Both the position numbers and the translations under genes were made by a program. From the NCBI RefSeq assembly GCF_000331515.1, contig NZ_AMZO01000006.1, forward strand, positions 496,001 to 560,000: DNA of 64,000 bases, given 5' to 3'. This stretch comes from Photobacterium marinum (GTDB taxonomy: Bacteria; Pseudomonadota; Gammaproteobacteria; Enterobacterales; Vibrionaceae). This document shows positions 46,868 to 55,126 of the stretch, piece after piece (the first letter of the stretch is position 1; every line of letters begins with the position of its first letter). The notes under the pieces were generated by a model, which made no database searches, was not told where the DNA came from, and worked only from the letters and a program-made list of their open reading frames with translations.

Positions 46868-47980
46868 GTGGATATCGGTGTCATCAAGGAGATAAAAAAC
46901 AGAGAAAACCGGGTCGCGCTGACGCCTCTGGGTGCCGAACAATTGATCGGTGCCGGGCATGTTGTGAAAGTGCAGTCGGGTGCCGGAGCTGGTTCTGGTT
47001 TTACTGATGAGGCATACATGGAGGTCGGTTGTCAGGTTGTCAATGTTGCACAGGCCTGGGACAGCGAGCTGGTGGTTAAAATCAAAGAGCCGCTTGAGAG
47101 TGAATATCCTTACCTGAAATCACAAATGCTCTTCACCTATCTGCACTTGGCTGGTGTAGCCCCTTCTCTGACAGAAGCTCTTTTAAAGGCCGGTACCACT
47201 GCGATTGGTTACGAAACCGTTGAGGACGAAAACGGCAGGTTGCCATTGCTTGCTCCCATGAGTGCAGTTGCCGGCAATATGGCCGTCACAATCGGTAGTT
47301 ATTACCTGGCGAAGTTTGCCGATGGCAAAGGGATGCAGTTGGGGACGGTTTTATGTCAGCGTTACGGTAAGGTTGTCGTTTTGGGTGACGGTGTTGTTGG
47401 CCGTCATGCGGCAAAAGTTGCTGACGGAATCGGTAGTGAAGTAGTGATTTTTACCCGTCATAAAGAGCGTTTTAGTGCTTTGCAGCAGGGCCGTTCGGAA
47501 AATCACAGGGTGGCTCTATCATCACAGGAGGCTATTGCCAGCGAATTGGCTGATACTGATCTGCTGGTTGGCGGTGTATTGCATCCAGGGGGCAGGGCAC
47601 CGCACCTTGTGACAAAAGAGATGGTGGCTTCAATGCAGTCGGGGAGTGTGATTGTTGACGTCAGTATCGATCAGGGAGGCTGTATTGAAACTTCAAAACC
47701 AACCTCGCACTCTGAGCCTGTTTATAAAGTGAATGGAGTGACACATTATTGCGTGACAAATATGCCCGGTGCTTATCCGCGAACATCAACTATCGCTCTG
47801 ACCAACGCGACGTTAGGTTATATAACTCGTTTAGCATCAGAGGGTCTTACCGTTCTCAGGACTGATAAAGGATTTGCTAAGGGAGTAAATACTTACTGCG
47901 GGTATATTACCTATCGTCCGGTAGCTGAAGGATTGCAGATGTTGTCCCGATATAAGGCATTTAATGAGTTGACAGAGTAA
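46868..47980 (+). CDS. ald: alanine dehydrogenase
   Basis: This enzyme interconverts L-alanine and pyruvate plus ammonia with NAD. At 370 residues from GTG 46868 (GGGGAAG upstream) it has the family length. Key parts are the N-terminal MDIGVIKEIKNRENRVALTP, substrate-site Lys in VVKIKEP and His in YLHLAGV, the nucleotide-binding loop VVLGDGVVGRHAAK (about 172-185), and the late segment MPGAYPRTSTIALTNATL. The loop has Asp where Gly is usual (GxGxxG becomes GDGVVG), as is known in many alanine dehydrogenases. Ammonia assimilation or alanine use as carbon source is the likely role. Confidence 0.93.
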   Translation: MDIGVIKEIKNRENRVALTPLGAEQLIGAGHVVKVQSGAGAGSGFTDEAYMEVGCQVVNVAQAWDSELVVKIKEPLESEYPYLKSQMLFTYLHLAGVAPSLTEALLKAGTTAIGYETVEDENGRLPLLAPMSAVAGNMAVTIGSYYLAKFADGKGMQLGTVLCQRYGKVVVLGDGVVGRHAAKVADGIGSEVVIFTRHKERFSALQQGRSENHRVALSSQEAIASELADTDLLVGGVLHPGGRAPHLVTKEMVASMQSGSVIVDVSIDQGGCIETSKPTSHSEPVYKVNGVTHYCVTNMPGAYPRTSTIALTNATLGYITRLASEGLTVLRTDKGFAKGVNTYCGYITYRPVAEGLQMLSRYKAFNELTE

Positions 47981-47999
47981 CTGTATTGGTCGAGGAATT

Positions 48000-48038
48000 G
48001 CTGTCGGTATTGTTCAAAAATGGTCGTTAACCGACAGC
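48000..48038. terminator. hairpin between ald and xapA
   Basis: A 9-bp stem (48000-48008 with 48030-48038) has a 21-base loop in the convergent spacer. The loop is long and no strong T-run follows, so this is tentative. Confidence 0.45.
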
Positions 48039-48080
48039 ATAAAAGGCTCTTAGCAGACTTAATTGTCAGTTACTTAACTG

Positions 48081-48917
48081 TTATTCAGCCGGTTTAAAAT
48101 GCGTATCTATGAATGCCTTGATCAGGTGAATGAAATCGGCTTCCGCCATTTTTGCGCATTTTAGCGTTTGTTCGTGAGACAACTTAACATCGCTCAGTCC
48201 TTCCGCCATGTTGGTGATCGCGCAGATTGCCAGTACCGGTAAGTTGCAATGCGCGGCAGAGATCACCTCCGGTACAACGGACATTCCGACAACATCACCG
48301 CCCATGATTTGCATCATGCGGATTTCGGCAGCGGTTTCGAAATTCGGGCCTGTATAAGAAACAAAGACACCCGGGTTGACGTTAATTCCTTTTGTTTCGG
48401 CGACGCTGAATGCTTTTTTGCGTAGCTCTTTGTCATAAGCATTAGCCAGACTGAAGAAGCGTGGCCCGTATTCGTCATCGTTTGCGCCTGTCATCGGTGA
48501 TTCCGGCATGGTGTTGATGTGGTCATGGAAGATCACCAGAGAGCCGACATCAATTTTATCAGGACGAAGGGAGCCGGCCGCATTGGTTACCAGTAGGAAT
48601 TCACAGCCCAGTTTTTTAAACGTGCGAACCGGTGTAGTCATTACTTTCATTGTCTGGTGTTCGTAGTAGTGTCCGCGACCTTTCATGCAAACCACATCCA
48701 CGCCATTCATGGTGCCAAGTACCAGCTCGCCTGAGTGACCTTCAACCGTGCTTACCGGGAAACCATCCAGCTCCTCATAAGGGATGACTGTTTTGCCTTT
48801 CAGCTCGTCGGCCAACATCCCTAGGCCGGAACCTAAAATAAAAGCAGCCTTTGGCTGGAAGCCGGGTTTACGAGCCTGAATGATGGCAAGGGCGTTTTTA
48901 ACTGGATCGTTATGCAT
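48081..48917 (-). CDS. xapA: purine nucleoside phosphorylase, xanthosine phosphorylase type
   Basis: The 278-residue enzyme cleaves purine nucleosides with phosphate to a free base and ribose 1-phosphate. It belongs to the trimeric-type PNP/MTAP family rather than the hexameric DeoD family, shown by FILGSGLG (phosphate loop), HSGEL, the segment VVCMKGRGHYYE, and the base-binding FETAAEIRMMQIMGGDVVGMS. It closely follows E. coli XapA throughout. The divergent neighbour is a LysR regulator of the XapR type, supporting a regulated purine-salvage unit. No nucleoside transporter lies alongside. Confidence 0.9.
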   Translation of the reverse strand: MHNDPVKNALAIIQARKPGFQPKAAFILGSGLGMLADELKGKTVIPYEELDGFPVSTVEGHSGELVLGTMNGVDVVCMKGRGHYYEHQTMKVMTTPVRTFKKLGCEFLLVTNAAGSLRPDKIDVGSLVIFHDHINTMPESPMTGANDDEYGPRFFSLANAYDKELRKKAFSVAETKGINVNPGVFVSYTGPNFETAAEIRMMQIMGGDVVGMSVVPEVISAAHCNLPVLAICAITNMAEGLSDVKLSHEQTLKCAKMAEADFIHLIKAFIDTHFKPAE

Positions 48918-49155
48918 GTCTGTTACCTTCTGATACTTCTTTGGGTCAGGCCTTCACTTTAGCTTCACTATTGTTCGCGAAAAATCGCTAAAAAAAGCAT
49001 GTTTGTCAGCAAAAACAGAATAGTTACTTGGCGAGAATGTGAGCACTCTGGTTGAATTTAGCAAATAGCAGCAAAGGCTGTTATTCGGGTCACATTGTCT
49101 ATAACAAGAATATGCAAAATAACGGTAAACCTAACCATAGTGCAGGACTGCAAAA

Positions 49156-50088
49156 ATGGTGAAGAACGAGATAACAGAAAGCTTTGTGTCGAAAGGGCGT
49201 ATTTCACTGAAAATGCTGCGCTATTTTTATGAAGTCGCTCAGCATGAGCATTTTGGCCAGGCAGCCGAACGCTTAAACATTACTAAGTCACCGCTCAGTG
49301 CGAAAATCAAAGAACTTGAAGCATTGCTTGGCTATGACTTGTTTATTCGTGATTCGCGCAATGTGGAGCTGACCAAAGTCGGTTTGCAGCTGAAAAAAGA
49401 GTGTGTGCGGATTTTCGATACCATCGACAGCGCGTTACACAATGCGATTAAGGTCGGACGGGAGCAAAACAAGGTTATCAATATCGGGCTTGTGAGCTCC
49501 GTGTTTTACGCTGGTTTTGGTTCGGTGCTGAAACGGTTTAAAAACCAATATCCCAACTATCATTTTAATTTTGTGGAACTTTCTCCGCGGCAACAGAAAA
49601 AGCGTTTACTCGATAAGAGTATCGACGTCGGCCTGTCTCGCTATGCCGATTCTTTCAATATCCATCCGCTTTGTTCTGAAACCGTGTTTCGGGAAAACTT
49701 ATGTGTTGTCGTATCTGATGATCACCCGTTGAGCGGGCGACAGGTTATCTCTGTTGCTGAGTTGGATAATGAAGAATTTGCTTTTCTCGATACGCGCAAT
49801 TCAGCTTCGGCAGAAATGTTCATCCATGCCTGTCAGGAAAAAGGGTGTCGTCCACAGATTGTGCAGGAGGTGATTGAACCCGGTACGATTATGGCGGTAG
49901 TGGCTACCAGCGAGTTGATCTCTGTTGTGCCAGAGAGTTTCAGTAGCAATAAATGGGATAACGTGAAGTTTATTCGGTTGAAAGAGTCACTTCCGGCTGA
50001 TTTGTGTGCGCTTTATGACCGAAGAAATAACTCGCCGATTGTGGCGCATTTTATAGAGATGATCCGCAGTCAGTATTCATCGCTTTAA
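49156..50088 (+). CDS. LysR-family regulator (XapR-like)
   Basis: The 310-residue LysR protein has a winged helix-turn-helix with HFGQAAERLNITKSPLSAKI (about 31-50) and an effector domain from about residue 105. It is divergent from xapA, the arrangement known for E. coli xapR-xapA, so it probably activates nucleoside use. The spacer of 238 bases should hold its binding sites. A P-loop gene follows after 12 bases, so the LysR, P-loop and SDR genes may share a transcript. Confidence 0.85.
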   Translation: MVKNEITESFVSKGRISLKMLRYFYEVAQHEHFGQAAERLNITKSPLSAKIKELEALLGYDLFIRDSRNVELTKVGLQLKKECVRIFDTIDSALHNAIKVGREQNKVINIGLVSSVFYAGFGSVLKRFKNQYPNYHFNFVELSPRQQKKRLLDKSIDVGLSRYADSFNIHPLCSETVFRENLCVVVSDDHPLSGRQVISVAELDNEEFAFLDTRNSASAEMFIHACQEKGCRPQIVQEVIEPGTIMAVVATSELISVVPESFSSNKWDNVKFIRLKESLPADLCALYDRRNNSPIVAHFIEMIRSQYSSL

Positions 50089-50100
50089 GGAAACACCACA

Positions 50101-50628
50101 TTGGAGTCTAAGGTGAGTCGAATTTTAATTTTGGGAAATTCAGGTTCCGGGAAAACATGGTTGGCAGCGGCTTTGGCAGAAAACAATGGTTCAGATGTTG
50201 TGAATCTCGATTCTGTTTTCTGGATGCCAGGCGGTTATAACCAGAAACGTAGTGAAGAACAGGTAGCTATTGCCATCGAAGAGATTAAACAGTCATCCGA
50301 CTGGGTTGTTGAAGGTGTTTTCGGCGCCTTAATCGAACCTCTAGTGGAATGCGCAGATATGATGATTTATCTCGATTTCCAATGGCAGGATTGCTATGAA
50401 GCTTTATTAAGCAGAGGCTCTGAAAGCTCAAAACAACTGGATCCTGAGGCGGCAGATGCAAACTTTCAGGCCTTGCTGACCTGGGCGTCACAATACGAGC
50501 ACCGCCATAATAAGAACTCACGCGAGTTTCATCAGAGGCTCTATCAAAGTTTTGAAAAAGATAAATACAGATTGCTGAACAGAAATGACGTGAATCAGTT
50601 CGTGAAGGATTTTGGAGCATCAATATGA
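50101..50628 (+). CDS. P-loop NTPase (adenylate-kinase-like, topology-modulation type)
   Basis: The 175-residue protein has an N-terminal Walker A, LGNSGSGKTW (about 12-21), and WVVEGVFGAL, which together resemble the FlaR/topology-modulation group of small kinases. TTG 50101 and GTG 50113 are both credible starts; GGAG at 50103-50106 sits six bases from the GTG, giving MSRILILGNSGSGK, the more typical beginning. The stop overlaps the next ATG by four bases (ATGA), implying translational coupling with the SDR enzyme. Substrate unknown. Confidence 0.8.
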   Translation: MESKVSRILILGNSGSGKTWLAAALAENNGSDVVNLDSVFWMPGGYNQKRSEEQVAIAIEEIKQSSDWVVEGVFGALIEPLVECADMMIYLDFQWQDCYEALLSRGSESSKQLDPEAADANFQALLTWASQYEHRHNKNSREFHQRLYQSFEKDKYRLLNRNDVNQFVKDFGASI

Positions 50629-51290
50629 TTTTGATTACAGGGGCAAGTAGCGGCCTTGGCGCGGCACTTGCGAAGTTATATAACGCGGACGGGGAGACGT
50701 TGCTGCTTAGTGGACGTAATCAGCAACGCTTGTCAGATGTGGTCGGAAAAATGAGCGGTGACGTGCAGAGTCATCCTGCTGATTTGGGTGATCCTGCCGA
50801 TGTTGCTGCATTACTGGATGGTTTGGAACAAGTGCCGGATACGGTTATCCATTGCGCAGGTAGCGGGTATTTTGGTTCGATTGAGGAGCAAGACCCTCAG
50901 GCTATCAATGACTTAATTCAGAATAATGTCATATCGACTATCTATTTGTTGCGTGAGCTGGTCGCTCGTTATCGTACTCATAAAGTTAATGTTGTGATTG
51001 TGATGTCTACTGCTGCTCAGGTTGCTAAGGCGGGTGAATCAACTTATTGTGCCGCGAAGTGGGCGGTCAAAGGGCTGGTGGAGTCTGTGCGATTGGAACT
51101 GAAAGGGAGTCCGATGAAGCTTATTGCTGTTTATCCGGGTGGGATGGCAACTGATTTCTGGACAACCAGCGGCAAAGAAATGGACACCTCAAGTTTTATG
51201 ACAGCGGATGAAGCAGCCATGATGTTAAAACAGGCTTTGATAGCAACAGAACACGGTTTCGTCTCTGATATTACGATTAACCGGAATTAG
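50625..51290 (+). CDS. short-chain dehydrogenase/reductase
   Basis: The 221-residue oxidoreductase has the NAD(P)-binding motif TGASSGLGAALA (about 4-15), with Arg at GRNQQR favouring NADP, the NNxxS-like NNVIS region, the catalytic Ser near MSTAAQ and the Tyr-x-x-x-Lys site YCAAK. It is short for the family but complete. It overlaps the P-loop gene by four bases. Substrate cannot be read from the sequence. Confidence 0.88.
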   Translation: MILITGASSGLGAALAKLYNADGETLLLSGRNQQRLSDVVGKMSGDVQSHPADLGDPADVAALLDGLEQVPDTVIHCAGSGYFGSIEEQDPQAINDLIQNNVISTIYLLRELVARYRTHKVNVVIVMSTAAQVAKAGESTYCAAKWAVKGLVESVRLELKGSPMKLIAVYPGGMATDFWTTSGKEMDTSSFMTADEAAMMLKQALIATEHGFVSDITINRN

Positions 51291-51452
51291 TCCCTTACTG
51301 ACTGAGCGTATTTCTAAATGCCTGTGCAGCGGCATCTTTTCCGGAGGATAAAACGAGTACGGAGGTTGTTGTGCAGGCTTTTTTATTTTTCTATTAGGCG
51401 TATCATGCGCGCGGTTAGTATTTAAGTAAGAAGCAGTTCAACGGAGCAGCAA

Positions 51453-51995
51453 ATGAATATCGAGTTTGTTTGGAAAGAGTATCAGGCGGCAATCAGGGCT
51501 TTTTTACATTCACGGGTATCTGATGCCGATGATGTTGATGATTTGCTCCAGGATATTCTGATAAAAACCTACCAAAACCTGCATGCGATTAAAGAGCAGG
51601 ACAGTATTAAGTCTTGGCTTTTCCAGGTTTCAAGTAATGCCATCATTGATTTTTATCGGGATAAAGCAAAAACACGTGGACTAAGTTCTGACGACCTTTG
51701 GTATGAACAGAAAGATTCTGATATCAAAGACGCTCTGTCTCCGTGCCTGCTTCCTTTTATTCAGGCGTTGCCAGCAGATGTGTCTGAATTGATCTCTGCA
51801 ATTGATGTGCATGGCCTGTCTCAAAAAGAGTATGCGGAAAAGCAGGGGATCAGCTATTCCACTTTGAAATCCCGGGTGCAGAAAGGTCGGATGTTATTGC
51901 GTAAATCCTTTGAAGATTGCTGCCATCTCTCTCTTGATCAGCACGGCAACGTCATAGATTGTGATTTAAAATCAAACTCTTGCAATAAATGCTGA
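51453..51995 (+). CDS. sigZ: SigZ-like RNA polymerase sigma factor with Cys-rich tail
   Basis: An extracytoplasmic-function sigma factor of 180 residues with GGAG upstream of ATG 51453. Region 2 includes DADDVDDLLQDILIKTYQNL (about 24-43) and SWLFQVSSNAIIDFYRD (about 64-80); region 4 has the helix-turn-helix SQKEYAEKQGISYSTLKSRVQ. The C-terminus has Cys156, 157, 170, 177 and 180 around DQHGNVIDCD, a pattern I recall for SigZ-type proteins and consistent with metal or redox sensing. No anti-sigma factor is adjacent, so the tail itself may control it. A GST gene follows 77 bases downstream and may be a target. Confidence 0.88.
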   Translation: MNIEFVWKEYQAAIRAFLHSRVSDADDVDDLLQDILIKTYQNLHAIKEQDSIKSWLFQVSSNAIIDFYRDKAKTRGLSSDDLWYEQKDSDIKDALSPCLLPFIQALPADVSELISAIDVHGLSQKEYAEKQGISYSTLKSRVQKGRMLLRKSFEDCCHLSLDQHGNVIDCDLKSNSCNKC

Positions 51996-52072
51996 AAAAA
52001 TCATGATTTTTTTTCGTCTTTTTTAATTCCTCTTCGTCTTATAAGTACTTTTGAAAACAATGAGAGAAAAAG

Positions 52073-52798
52073 ATGATCAAAGTAATTAGTTTTAAAATCT
52101 GTCCATTTGTTCAACGTGTAACAGCTTTACTGGAAGCGAAGAACATTGCCTATGATATTGAGTACATCAGCCTGAAAGATAAGCCGCAATGGTTTCTTGA
52201 TTTGTCTCCTAATGGACAGGTGCCTGTTCTGGTCACCGAAAATGGTACTGCGTTATTTGAGTCAGAAGCCATCGTTGAGTATATCAATGAGGTTTATGGT
52301 TTGCTTGAGAGCGATGTGTCGCCAGAACAGCGAGCAATCGATCGGGCATGGAGTTACCAGGGTGCGAAGCAGTATCTTGTTCAGTGCGGCGCAATGAGAA
52401 GCCCGGATTGTGAAACCCTAGCAGAAAGATCGGCTAACCTCAGCAAAGCTTTTGCAAAGGCAGAAAAAGTATTAGGTGACGGCCCTTACTTTAAAGGTGA
52501 ATCACTGAGCAATGTTGATATTGCCTGGCTGCCTTTACTTCATCGTGCTGACATTATTGAGAAGCATACCAAGTATGATTTTCTGTCTGATTTTCCGAAA
52601 GTGAAGGCATGGCAGCAGGCGTTAATAGCAACAGGATTGGCAGAGCGTTCTGTATTTGCTGATTTTGAAGATGTGTTTAGCGGTTTCTACCTGTCTGAAG
52701 CGACTTATCTCGGCAACAGTGACGAAGGTTTGGGTAACCGTGGTGAGAGTTGTAGTAGCCAGTATGCTTCACGTTGTAGCAGTAGCAGCTGTTGTTGA
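52073..52798 (+). CDS. glutathione S-transferase with unusual Cys/Ser tail
   Basis: The 241-residue GST has a thioredoxin-like N-terminal domain with a likely catalytic Cys in KICPFVQR (residue 10, as in omega/Lig-type enzymes), then NGQVPVLV and the ESEAIVEYI glutathione site, and a helical C-terminal domain. After the normal end near residue 220 there is an extra tail rich in Ser and Cys, with Cys227, 235, 240 and 241 in the final CSSSSCC. Such a tail is not typical of GSTs and might bind metal or arsenic-like ions. It lies directly after sigZ, whose product also ends in cysteines. Confidence 0.85.
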   Translation: MIKVISFKICPFVQRVTALLEAKNIAYDIEYISLKDKPQWFLDLSPNGQVPVLVTENGTALFESEAIVEYINEVYGLLESDVSPEQRAIDRAWSYQGAKQYLVQCGAMRSPDCETLAERSANLSKAFAKAEKVLGDGPYFKGESLSNVDIAWLPLLHRADIIEKHTKYDFLSDFPKVKAWQQALIATGLAERSVFADFEDVFSGFYLSEATYLGNSDEGLGNRGESCSSQYASRCSSSSCC

Positions 52799-52872
52799 TA
52801 TCGGAAGGAAATACGATATTCGATTGTAATTACATTACTTTGCATCGTATTGCGTTAAAACATTAAGTGCTC

Positions 52873-52916
52873 AGGCTATCCATACGTCCTAATTGACAGG
52901 TATGGATAGCCTTTAT
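52873..52916. terminator. strong bidirectional terminator
   Basis: A perfect 13-bp stem (52873-52885 with 52900-52912) has a 14-base loop and a T-rich right flank. It ends the GST gene and the convergent MocR gene. Confidence 0.85.
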
Positions 52917-52917
52917 T

Positions 52918-54279
52918 TTAACTGCTTCGCTGGATTTCGTTTTTGATAATCTCCAGTCCGGTTTTAAGTTCATTGCGGCTTGATGGTCCTGTCAGGGATA
53001 TCCTGATTGCGGCAGGAGCCGGATAACGTCCCACGGTAAACATTTCGGCCTCTCTTACCACAACGCCTTTGTCACTTAGTTGCTTGCTGAAGCTGTATCC
53101 GGTCAAAGGCTCTGGCAGCTTCAGCCAACAGTTGAATCCCGGAACAGTTGCCGGATTGGGCTGGTGGAAATACTGATTAAAAAGTCGATGACGGGCTTTC
53201 AGTTCCATTGCAATTTCATTATCGACAGCCTCCATCGCCCCGTTTCTCAGCCAGCGACAAACCAGATCTGTCATTAGCGGGCTGATATTCATACAACTGG
53301 CACGAAGGGCTTTCTCCATGGTGTTTTTAAGGTGTAGGGGCATGACGATATAGCCGACCCGAAGCCCTCCAGCAAAGTACTTGGAAAAGCTGCCGACATA
53401 AAAGGTAATATCCGGCGCTATAGCGACAATCGGCGTAATACGGTTTTCTGGCGGGCAGTAAAGTACATCATCCTCAATAATCATTATCTTGTAACGTCGG
53501 CAGATTTCAATCACCTTCAGGCGGCGACTGTCGTTGAGCTGAATACCGGTCGGGTTTTGGATTGCCGGTGTCAGGTAAAGTAGCCGTGGTTTGTGCCTTT
53601 TGCAGTGCAGCTCCAGATCGTCAGGATCAATACCTTGGTCATCCATTCGGACTGGCACCAGTTTGCGTTCGGAATGCTGGCAAGTGCGGATAAATTCAGC
53701 ATAGGTCAGCCCTTCAACAAGAATGGTATCGCTCGGGCGGGTCAGGGCTTGAACTATGGTTGTCAGACTGTGCTGGCCGCCGTATGTCCAGAGCAGCCGA
53801 CGGTTGTCTATTTCGCTCCGCATCTTTTTGCTCAGCCATTGCTGAAGGATTTGGTTATGGCCCTGCAAACCATCGGCACTGTAATAATCAAGCACGGCTT
53901 TCTGAGCGACCGGTTCAAGAGACAGTTCTTGCAATGCGGTTGAGAGATGGTGTTGTTGGCTGAGAAGTAGCGGACGGCAGACCGCAAGATCAATACCGCT
54001 ACGGGTGGTGATGGGATTGTAGAAGCTCTGCTGTTCAGCCTCACGATCTTTCACATAGGTACCACTGCCGACTTTAGGTTCTGTTAATCCCCGACGTTCA
54101 AGTTCCTGATAAGCTCGAGTAATGGTGCTGACAGTAACCCCTAGCCGGTAAGACAAAATGCGTTGTGGAGGTAGTTTGGAATTAGCTTTCAGCTCATTAC
54201 TTTCGATGGCTTCAGCCAGTGCATCGGCCAAAGCCTGAAACTTAGGCCCCGGCCGACCGGAGATATCGGGAATAAACAT
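52918..54279 (-). CDS. MocR-family PLP-dependent regulator
   Basis: The 453-residue protein joins a GntR-type winged helix-turn-helix (about 10-78, LSYRLGVTVSTITRAYQELERRGL) to an aminotransferase-like domain (about 110-450) with the PLP lysine in SFSKYFAGGLRVG. The start at ATG 54279 has AAGG at good spacing; a GTG six bases upstream is the alternative. MocR proteins usually act on a neighbouring divergent gene. Here this is a LysE-type exporter, so control of amino-acid export is likely. This is inference from arrangement. Confidence 0.9.
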   Translation of the reverse strand: MFIPDISGRPGPKFQALADALAEAIESNELKANSKLPPQRILSYRLGVTVSTITRAYQELERRGLTEPKVGSGTYVKDREAEQQSFYNPITTRSGIDLAVCRPLLLSQQHHLSTALQELSLEPVAQKAVLDYYSADGLQGHNQILQQWLSKKMRSEIDNRRLLWTYGGQHSLTTIVQALTRPSDTILVEGLTYAEFIRTCQHSERKLVPVRMDDQGIDPDDLELHCKRHKPRLLYLTPAIQNPTGIQLNDSRRLKVIEICRRYKIMIIEDDVLYCPPENRITPIVAIAPDITFYVGSFSKYFAGGLRVGYIVMPLHLKNTMEKALRASCMNISPLMTDLVCRWLRNGAMEAVDNEIAMELKARHRLFNQYFHQPNPATVPGFNCWLKLPEPLTGYSFSKQLSDKGVVVREAEMFTVGRYPAPAAIRISLTGPSSRNELKTGLEIIKNEIQRSS

Positions 54280-54444
54280 TGTCACCTTTGTATGGGTTAC
54301 ATTTTGTTCTTGATTAAAGAATAAATAAGGAAGAGGCAGAAGGAAACAGAAGAATTGTCATGGTGACGAATAAACAATAGGTGTTGGCCTTTTCCCATGG
54401 TTACGCTGTGTCGGTAACAGGTATCAGCATTTCAGGGAATCAGG

Positions 54445-55047
54445 ATGAAAACAGTATGGGATTTAATGCCAGCAATGAGTTTATTTGCTTTTATTACCGC
54501 AATAACACCGGGGCCGAATAACTTTCTGCTGGCCAGTTCCGGCGCTCAGTTTGGTGTAAGGCAGTCTTTGAAGCATCTTGTCGGGATTCGCTTCGGTATT
54601 GTTTGCCTGCTTCTGTTTTGTGCTGGTGGACTGGCGGTGGCTCTGGAGCAGCATCCCGTAGTCTATAAGTCACTTCGTTATGCTGGTTTGGGGTATATGC
54701 TTTGGCTGGTGGCAAAATTGATTTTTCTCAGTGGTATGTCTGGTTCAAAGAACAGGGGAGCGCCGCTTTCGTTTTTGCAGGCAATTGTTTTCCAGCTTGG
54801 TAATATCAAGGCGTGGATGGCAAGCCTGGCTTTGGTCACCAGTTATAGTGTGCCGGAGCAATATTGGTTATCTGTGTTGAATATTGTTGTGGTGTTTACT
54901 GTGTTCGGCTTTTTTGCGAACAGTTGCTGGGCTTGTTTGGGAAGCTGGATTAAAGCTCATTTGAACTCGGCTGAAAAGCAGCGGATGTTCAATTTATGCT
55001 TGGGTGCCCTGACGTTGGTTTCGTTGATTCCGGCATTTGAACTGTAA
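54445..55047 (+). CDS. LysE-family amino-acid exporter
   Basis: The 200-residue membrane protein has about six helices and the family start ITAITPGPNNFLLASSGAQFG (residues 18 onward, a conserved PGPN loop). LysE/RhtB exporters remove excess amino acids or related metabolites; the substrate is unknown. Divergent from the MocR regulator across 165 bases, so it is the presumed target. A convergent chemoreceptor gene follows, with a terminator between. Confidence 0.88.
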   Translation: MKTVWDLMPAMSLFAFITAITPGPNNFLLASSGAQFGVRQSLKHLVGIRFGIVCLLLFCAGGLAVALEQHPVVYKSLRYAGLGYMLWLVAKLIFLSGMSGSKNRGAPLSFLQAIVFQLGNIKAWMASLALVTSYSVPEQYWLSVLNIVVVFTVFGFFANSCWACLGSWIKAHLNSAEKQRMFNLCLGALTLVSLIPAFEL

Positions 55048-55059
55048 GACCTTCGAATA

Positions 55060-55087
55060 AAAAACCGCTGATAGTTCAGCGGTTTTT
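55060..55087. terminator. bidirectional intrinsic terminator
   Basis: A 12-bp stem (55060-55071 with 55076-55087) has a TAGT loop and A/T-rich flanks for both directions. Confidence 0.92.
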
Positions 55088-55126
55088 GTGCAGGGATTAT
55101 TTGTTTAAGTGTTACTGCTTGTGCGC

